Both the position numbers and the translations under genes were made by a program. From Hyperoodon ampullatus (taxonomy: Eukaryota > Chordata > Mammalia > Artiodactyla > Ziphiidae), in NCBI GenBank assembly GCA_949752795.1, contig OX457058.1, positions 169,820,223 to 169,884,222 on the forward strand: a DNA stretch of 64,000 nt. The letters are read 5' to 3'. Shown here one piece after another: positions 25,301 to 34,300 of the stretch. Below the pieces are notes generated by a model. It saw only the letters and a list, made by a program, of their open reading frames with translations, did no database searches and was not told where the DNA came from. Positions within the stretch are counted from its first letter, which is position 1. Every line of letters starts with the position of its first letter.

Positions 25301-28300
25301 AGGAGCCTGAGACTGGCTTAATTTTGCAACAAAGGTTGGGTACAGAATAGAAGCTTCCAGAAACAAAACCTAGAATCCCTTCGCCCACCCACAAGCATTT
25401 GCACGCTCTCTTCCCTCTTTTAGAAATACTTCTCCTCCTGTTTTTAGGGACAACATTCATCTTCTCACTGTTTGGCTTTCGTCTGGGAAGATGCCCGGGC
25501 GCCCCACATCTCGGGAGGGCATGTTTGGGGCCACCAGAAAGGGAGAAAAAGGAACAAAGCATGAGTTCAAGGGAGGACCCAAGCCTGATTCAGATGGGGT
25601 GGGGCAACCAGGGAGGCTTCACCGGGGAGATGGCTTTTATTCATTCATTTAACAAACATCTCATCCCCTGCTCTGCTTCGGGCCCTGTGAGGGGCCCTGG
25701 GGCATCAAGTGAATGGAAGGTCTCGGATGGTTCGACAGCTGCCCGCTGGCAAGGGAGGCCCGTGTGACTTTGGAGACTTTGAGGGCTGGGAGCTTCCAGG
25801 TCCCCCAGAAATGCCGCTTCCCCGTCACGGAGCCTGGATGCCGAGTACAGGAATCAGAGACCAAGAAGCTCATTGTCAGACAGAAGTTTAGAGTCTGTCC
25901 AGGGTGGAGACCAGGTAAGCCTAGAAGTCCCTGACGCCTCATTGTACGATTCTGTGGGCCAGCTCTCTGCTTCCGGTGGTGAGCTCTGGAGAATCTCCTC
26001 ATCAAAATCCAACACATTTCTCCAGATGGGAAGGGGTTTGTAACACCGAAGCCTCCTTTTCAAGCACTATGGTATTGGGTTGAGGCCACTGTCTAGTCAG
26101 TGAGGAGGCTGAGAGGCCGCCCGGTGACAGCTGTCAAAAGTGATGGCCAGGGACCTTTCCTCTAGCGGGTTCCCGGCCGTTGGTTTGCTAAGTGCAGCTG
26201 GGCCCGGCAGGTGCTGAAGGGTTGGGATCGTGGACCCCTGCCAGGTCTCAGCAGCGCGGAGGTGCAGGCTGTCGCCGAGGGCCGCCCTCCGGCCCTGGGG
26301 GGCAGCGCCCGGGCTGTCCGTTCGGTACCTGTGCGAAGTGGTGGGGGGGATGGCGAGGGGGAGGTGGGGGAAGACGAGGCAGACCTGCTGGACACTTCGG
26401 ACCCCCCGGGGAGAGGCGAGAGCACGGCTAGTTTGGAGGATCTGGAGGACGAGGGGACCCACTCTGGGGGAGAGGGTGGCAGCGGTGGAGCCCAGAGACG
26501 GGGCAGCGGCGGGGGCAGCGTGAGCAAGACCTGCCCCTACGAGGGCCGCAGCCAGACCCCGAGCCAGATACCGAGCCAGGTGGCCAAGCAGCACAAGCCG
26601 TGGATGTGCAAGAAGCACCGCAACAAGATGTACAAGGATAAGTACAAGAAGAAGAAAAGCGACCAGGCCCTGAACTGCGGTGGGACCGCCCGGCCTGGCA
26701 GCGCAGGAACCATCAAACTTGAGGAAAGTGCAGATAATATACTCTCCACTGTTAGACAGAGAACAGGATCTTTTGGGGATCGACCTGCAAGACCTACTCT
26801 TTTAGAACAAGTGTTAAATCAGAAAAGACGGTCATTACTAAGAAGTCCAGAAGTGGTGCAGTTTTCACAGAAACGGCAACAACTACTAAATCAGCAGGTT
26901 TGGGAGCAAAGACAACAGCAGTTTCCAGGAACATCAGTGTGAGGGAATTTATCAAGAAGCCCTGCACGTTTTTTATCTTATTGTAGTGGATGGACACATT
27001 TTTTTTTTTACATCTTTATTGGAGTATAATTGCTTTACAATGGTGTGTTAGTTTCTGCTTTATAGCAAAGTGAATCAGTTATACATATACATATGTTCCC
27101 ATATCTCTTCCCTCTTGCGTCTCCCTCCCTCCCACCCTCCCTATCCCACCCCTCTAGCTGGTTACAAAGCACCGAGCTGATCTCCCTGTGCTATGCGGCT
27201 GCTTCCCACTAGCTATCTGTTTTACATTTGGTAGTGTATATATGGGATGGACATATTTTTATGCTAAAGATAAATGGGGTAAGATTTGCCAGTAGAAGGT
27301 AAACAGTCATTTTCCTGTGCACATGTGTGTATTTGGGGACAAATACGTATTGCACACTGTGCATCTGTGACCCTGTTTCTGTTTTGCTATATTTGTTCAT
27401 TTGTTTTTTTAGATTCCACATATAAGTGATATCATGTAATATTTGTCTTTCTCTGTTTTCACTTCACGTAGTATGATAATCTCTAGGTCCATCCATGTTG
27501 CTGCAAACGGCAGTATTTCATTCTTTTTCTATAGCTGAATAATTTTCCACTGCATATATATACCACATCTTCTTTTGCATATATATACCACATCTTCCTT
27601 ATCCATTCATCTGTTGATGGGCACTTGGGTTGCTTCCATATCTTGGCTATTGTAAATAATGCTGCAGTGAACATAGGGGTGCATATATCTTTTCTAATGA
27701 GTGCTTTTGTTTTCTTTGGATAAATACCCAGAAGTGGAATTGCTGGGTCATATGGTAGTTCTATTTTTTATTTTTCTGAGGAATCTCCATACTGTTTTCC
27801 ATAATGGCTACACCAATTTACATTCCCACCAATGGTGCACAAGTGTTCACTTTCCCTCACCAATACTTGTTATTTGTTGTCTTTTTGATAATAGCCATTC
27901 TGACAGATGTGAGGTGATACCTCACTGTGGTTTTGATTAGCATTTCCCTGATGATTAGTGACGCTGAAAATCTTTTCATGGGTCTGTTGGTCATCTGTAT
28001 GTCTTCTTTGGAAAAATGTCTATTCAGATCCTCTGCCCGTTTTTTAATTGGGTTGTTTGTGTTTTTGATGTTGAATTGTATATCTTCTTTATATATTTTG
28101 GATATTAACCCCTTATTCAGATATATTATTTGCAAATATCTTCTCCCATTCAGTAGATGGCCTTTTCCTTTTGTTGAAAGTTTCCTTTGCTGTGCAAAAG
28201 CTTTTTAGTTTGATGTAGTCTCGTTTGTTTGTTTCTGCTTTTGTTTTCCTTGCCTGAGGAGACACATCCAACAAAATGTTACTAAGACCAATGTCAAACA

Positions 28301-31300
28301 GCCTACTGCCTATGTTTTCTTCTAGAGAAGTTTAATGGTTTCAGGCCTTACATTTAAATCTTTAAACCATTTTGAATTTATTTTTGTGCACTGAGGTATT
28401 ATGTTCTATAAAACGAATCAGTTTGGAAGTTACAAGTTGATACCCCTACATGGTGGGCCTAACTCTGGCTCCCTGCCTGCCGGGGACCATGGCGTCTGGG
28501 ATACTAGTCACACACCCGCAGGTGCTTCTGTCAGGGGGAGGTAACATCCACTGTGTCCCTGCAGCCAGCAGTTCAGAGGCTTTCTGTTGGTGAAAGCCCA
28601 ACAGCTGCTTTTGAAATTGTCACAGCTTCACTCCTTTTTCTGTCTTTCAGAGTGAAGCATCTTTCAACCTAATATCAGAAAAATGTGACATTCTATCAAT
28701 TCTTCGGGATCATCCTGAAAACAGGATTTACCAGAGGAAAATCCAGGTAAGGCAGAGGGTCAGAAGAAGGGGAGCCTAGATGAAGTGGGCTGGAGTCGGG
28801 AGCAGAGAAAGAGGTGCCACTTTGAAGGTAAAAAAGGCTTCGCATTTGGACCAGGTTCCTGGGCAAATGAAAGGGCTCCCAGAATATTGTGATGTTGGGC
28901 ATTTGCCTTCAAGAGAAATCCTTTCGCTGCAAAGAAAAAAAAAAAATAGCACTTCCGTTTTTAAAAAGCTAGGCACTCTCCTAAGTGTTTCCTTTCTCCC
29001 TGAGACCTCAGTACAACATTGCAAGGTCAGAACTTCTATTACCCACGTTTTACAGCTGAGGGAAACGAGGCACAGAAATTAAATGGCAAGTGCACGGCCC
29101 TACTGCTAGTGCATTTAGACCAGGCAGCCTGACCTCATAAAAGTCGTCTTTGTAACCGCCCTGCAAGGGCATCTCTCAGGAGGGAAAGCCCACTCCAGCC
29201 GGGCTATGCAAAAGGCGGGGTAGGGTTGCTGGAAGGATGCAGGGAGAGTCACAGAACAAGAAGGAGCCTGGGCGCTCCCCTGGTGCCCCCTCTCCACCTC
29301 TCGGCTTCCCGCCGGGGCAGGAGCACAGGCTGGGCAGCACACTGACTCTCGTGTCCCCTGGACCCCCCTCGGGAGCCGAGATGGAGTTTTCAAGGAGCTC
29401 ATCCTTCCCTATGGGCTGCCTCTGGTGGGCCCTGTCAGCTCCACTCTGGTGGGACCCCTTGAAAACCAGCTCTGCTGTCAGAACCCTGAGGGTAGGCAGG
29501 CCCAGGAGGCAGCCATGGGGACTCCGGGCCGTTTCAGAGGGAAGCTGACAGCCGGAGCAGAGCTGGAGGGGGCGGCATGGGGAGGCCACACCTCCCACGA
29601 AACCCTTTGAAGCACTGGCCAGACTGCTTGGTGAAGGCTGGGGAGGCCCTTCCTACCGACTCTGCAGCCTCCTGGCCCACCTCACAGGCACGCCCACCCT
29701 CACTGCCCCACCGTGCACGCCACTGCTCCTCCTCTCAGCGCCATTCCTCCAGGAAGTCTTCCTGGACTGCTGAAGTCTGATGTAGATGCCGCTGCTCCGT
29801 GGCACCCCGGTGCTTCCCCTGCCCTCCTGTCACGATCATCTGACTGTCCATCTCACCCCAGACTGTAGGCTCCCGAGGGCAGGGCCGTGGGACCCCCCCA
29901 CCCCCATACCGTTCGTGCTCAGTGTCTGACACAGGACACACTCCGAGTAGTTTTATTTTTGTGGGATGAGAGTTGGGACACTGTGGAGGGCAGCCAGTCT
30001 TAGAGGAGGGAGCAGGTGTTACGTGGGGGAGGCAGGGGCCCCGGCCCTGACGGGACACGACGGGGGTGCTGTTGGTGCAGACACCCACATTTCCTCCGTC
30101 CCCCGCAGGAACTCGGCAAAAGGTTCACTGCGATCCGCAAGACCAAGGGGGACGGGAACTGCTTCTACCGGGCCTTGGGCTACTCCTACCTGGAATCTCT
30201 GCTGGGGAAGAGCAGGGAGATACTCAAGTGAGTGGGGCACAGGGGATGCTGGGTGGGCCGCCAAGGGGCCGGCTGGGGAAGGACAGTGACCTCGCGGGCA
30301 CTCTCAGCCCTCTGGTCTCAGTGCGCTTAGGCAAGTCGCGTTGGGTGCGTTCTCGAAGCCTCACTGCAAGGAGAACACAAAGAAGCGTTGCCCCGTTGTT
30401 CTGGGTGATCTCAGCTGACCTTGGGTTTCAGTGCGTGAGTGACCCAGGGGTCCACCTGGTCAGCCTGGATCTAGAGTTGATGCTGTCCAAGGTCTCTCTG
30501 TCCCGCAGCTGCTGCCCGTAGCGATCCTCCCTTAGACCCTCGGGTTTTGGCCTAGCTCGAGGCTTCTCATACTTCGTCATTTGTGCAAACCCCCTGGGAT
30601 CTTCTTCAGCTGCAGATTTCAGTTCAGTAGGTCTAGGGCGGGGGATTCCGCATTTCTCACAAGCTCCCCGGAGAAGCCGCCCCTGCCGCTGGGCCTCGGA
30701 CCACGCTGGGGAGCAAGGAGCTGAGAGCCGCTTCTTAAGCTTGGAGGTCTCGCAGCCCTGACAGGATTGGATGAAGACCCTGGGCTTCCTCGTCAGACAA
30801 CCTCCCCCACATTCCCTGGGGAAGAGTGCAGAGTGGCCACGGGTCACAGAGCCCCTGTGGTTGAACCGTGGACCCCGGCACCAGAACTCCTTCGCCGGGG
30901 CCGGTTTCTACCCCGCCTTCCGTCCGGGGCCCCCTCACTCCTGCAGCCGTCACCCAACTGGGTGCCACACGCAGACCGTGTTGTGGGCCCTGGGGATGCA
31001 GCAGCAAACAAGAGAGACAAAACACCCTGCCTGTGGAGCTGGCATCCTAACCGGAAAAGAGGGACAGTGGATACGAAGCGTACTTGATGTGTCGGACGGT
31101 GATAAGCATTGTGGGAAGAAAAATCAGGCAGGAAGGGAGGCCAGGTTGTCCAGGGGTAGAGGCTGCAGTTTTTTGTTTTTAATTTATTTCTTTATTGGCT
31201 GCGTTGGGTCTTCGTTGCTGTGTGCAGGCTTTCTCTAGTTGCAGCGAGCGGGAGCTACTCTTCGTTGCGGTGGCTTCTCTCTGTGGTGGAGCACAGGCTC

Positions 31301-34300
31301 TAGGCACGCGGGCTGCAGTAATTGTGGCTCGCGGACTCAGTAGTTGTGGCTCGCGGGCTTAGTTGCTCCGCGGCATATGGGATCTTCCCAGACCAGGGCT
31401 CGAACCCGTGTCCCCTGCATTGGCAGGTGGATTCTTAACCACTGCGCCACCAGGGAAGTCCCGAGGCTACACTTTTAAGTAGGGGTTGGAGAGGTAGGGG
31501 GGGCAGGTTTTTTTTTTTTTTGGTACGCGGGCCTCTCACTGTTGTGGCCTCTCCCGTTGCGGAGCACAGGCTCCGGACGTGCAGGCCCAGCGGCCATGGC
31601 TCACGGGCCCAGCCGCTCCGCGGCATGTGGGATCTTCCCGGACCGGGGCAGGAACCCGTGTCCCCTGCATTGGCAGGCGGACTCTCAACCACTGCACCAC
31701 CAGGGAAGCCCAACGGGCCTTTTTAAGGACCTTGAATGTTGGCCTGAATGAGATGGAGCCACAGAGGGTTCAAGAGAGCAAGGGGCCTGATGTGCGGCCG
31801 GCTGCGTGCAGGATAAACGCAGCGGCGCTCAGCCAGGGAGCAGCAGGGGATGCAATCCGGGAGAGCCCAGAGGAGGGGTGGTGACGGTGGCCTGAGCAGG
31901 TGGAGGTCGATCGCAGAGCCCTGCAGGGGTGGCGCCAACAGGATTCACTCGTGGCTGGAGTGGGGTGTGTGAGCAGAGACAGGAGTTGAGGATGGGTGCC
32001 TGGGGTTTGGCCTGAGAGTTAAAAAAAGCAGGAGCTCCATGTTGCTAAGTCCGAAATCCCCGTGGGCCATCCAAGCGGGGTCCAGTGGGAAGTACCGGGA
32101 GGGTGTTACCCCATATTACAGATGAGTAAACCGAGCTTCGGAAAGGTTGAGTGACTTGCCCCAGGTCCCACTAAAGCTGGTGTGTGGCCGAGAGGGCCTG
32201 TGCTCCAAGTCCTGACGCCGTCCTCCTCCTCCCTCACCTCGTCGGGTGGGAGTCCTGCCCTGGGTGTTTGTCCCTCGCTTGACTGGGTCTGTTTGTCGCC
32301 GTCTCTGTGTCCCCAGGGCTGGCATGGTGGGGCCAGCAGTCGTTGGTGAGGAATGAGTGTGGGGATGCGGCGGGGGCTCAGGAGTGCGTGGCCAGGGAGG
32401 GGAAGGGTGTGAAGGCAGGAAGCTGGGAACAGAGCTGTGCACATTCACAGCCTCACAGAACAGTGGCCAGAGGGGCCCTCCCAGCACCCCTCGTGGAGGC
32501 CTGTTACCATCACCCATGCCGTAAGAAAGGGCAGCCTACGTCCCAAAGCCGGAGAGCGACATAGCAGCAGGGCTGTGGCTCCCAGCACAGCACTCCTTCC
32601 CACACCTGCCCTGGCCAAACCGGGCTCACTACGCCGGCCGGCCCAGCCTTTGGTGGTTTGCCTTTCGGCAGAAGCGCCTCACCTTCCAGGTTAGATGGTT
32701 CCACTTCACACACACCACCCTCTCCTCACCTCCCCTGTCCCACAAGGCACCTAAGCCTCCCAGGCCTTCCTCATTGTGCCTTTAGTCCCTCGTGAAGACC
32801 CCTCCCGTGTCCTCCCTGGAGTCTGGTCTCCCCTCCCAGGGGACAGGCTGTGGTTACGCCCGTGCCAGCTGGTCCCCCAGAGCCTCTGCACTTGGTCCTT
32901 CTTGCGGGGCATGCATCCCTCCTTCTGTGGACCAATCACTTGGACTGTATCTCGTCTCTGCTGCTGAACTCTGTGTCCGGGGGCGGTTCCTCGCCATCCC
33001 CAAGGGGGGACCAGGACAGGTCCCAGATGGGGCCGTGCCAGTGGGGGGCCTGCAGTGGGAGCACTAACAAAGCAGGGGTCCCTGGACCAGGTCTTGAGGG
33101 ATGGTCAGTTCTGGCAGAAGTTTAGTGGCTGTTTGGCCGGGAGGCCTGATTTGTGGTGTGAGTTGATTTCTGTAGTATAAATACCCTTGTCATGATTCTT
33201 TTTTTCAAGCTACCATCATGGGGTCACTGAACAGGGAGTTGGGAAGAGATACGTAACACGTGCTATAGTCCAAATCGTATTTCCACCATCCACACACAAT
33301 AGACAAAGATTACCTCAAGAGCATAGATTATAATTTGTGTTTTAAAGTTATTTAAGTTTATATAACTTGATTCTTAAATAATGGCTGTTTAACACCTGGA
33401 TGGCAAAATGCGTAAATTTAACAACTAGCTCTTGTGAACAGGTACCAACCAGCGCTAGCACACCTCTGAGAAGAGCATCCCTGGCTAAGGGGACAGTGGA
33501 GGCTAAGGGGTGAGAACGCAAATGGGTAGTGACTGTGGGGTGTGAGGGAAGCTGTGAGACTTGACTAGAGATGAAGCTGCTGAGCTCGGCAGGGGCCCTT
33601 CCAGGACACCTGTGCTGAGGAGCTGTGTCCTGAGGGAGAAGGCTGTGGCAGGTCACTCTAAGGTCCCTGTGGAGAGGGGACCAGGAGTGAGGGAAGGCTG
33701 GGTGTGGCCCAGGCCAGAGATGGTGTTGACACACCAGGAACCATGGGGACAGGAAGGAGGGACAGAGTCAACAGACCTTCAAAAGGTAGAATCAATATAT
33801 CTGGGAGTGGGTGGTGATTACCTCAATTTCCTCATCTGTGAAATGGGTATACTACCCACCTCCCGTGACTGTACAGGGGAGGATGGAACAAATCAGTGTG
33901 TGGTCCACGTGGAAGTGCTTTGAAAAGTAGAAAAGTCCTAGTAGAAAAGTGACACACACCCTCTCAGGTGTGTATGGGGGTGGTGGGTGAGTGGGATGAC
34001 AGCTGACGTCACAGCAGCACCCCCTGCAGTTCCTTATAAGTACCAGTCTTTCCCCTCTAGGTTCAAAGAGCGTGTACTGCAGACCCCAAACGACCTTCTG
34101 GCTGCTGGCTTCGAGGAGCACAAGTTCCAAAACTTCTTTAATGCTGTGAGTTAACCTGGGCACGACAGCTGAGGGGCCAGGTCCTCCCTCGCTGGCAGAG
34201 CAGACAGGAGCGGGCACTGGCTGGAGTCCCCTCACCGCCCAGGGCTCTGTGGTTGCGCCCCTCTGGCTCCTCCCAGCTGGGGAAGGGCTGAGGGTTGCTT

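Larger units (their letters stand above)
30955..31960 (+). repeat. L2 remnant split by two SINEs (OTUB2 intron 3)
   Basis: The outer parts, 30955-31160 and 31720-31960, read as one sense L2 ('cctgtggagctggcatccta'). Two later SINEs landed inside. Confidence 0.45.
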
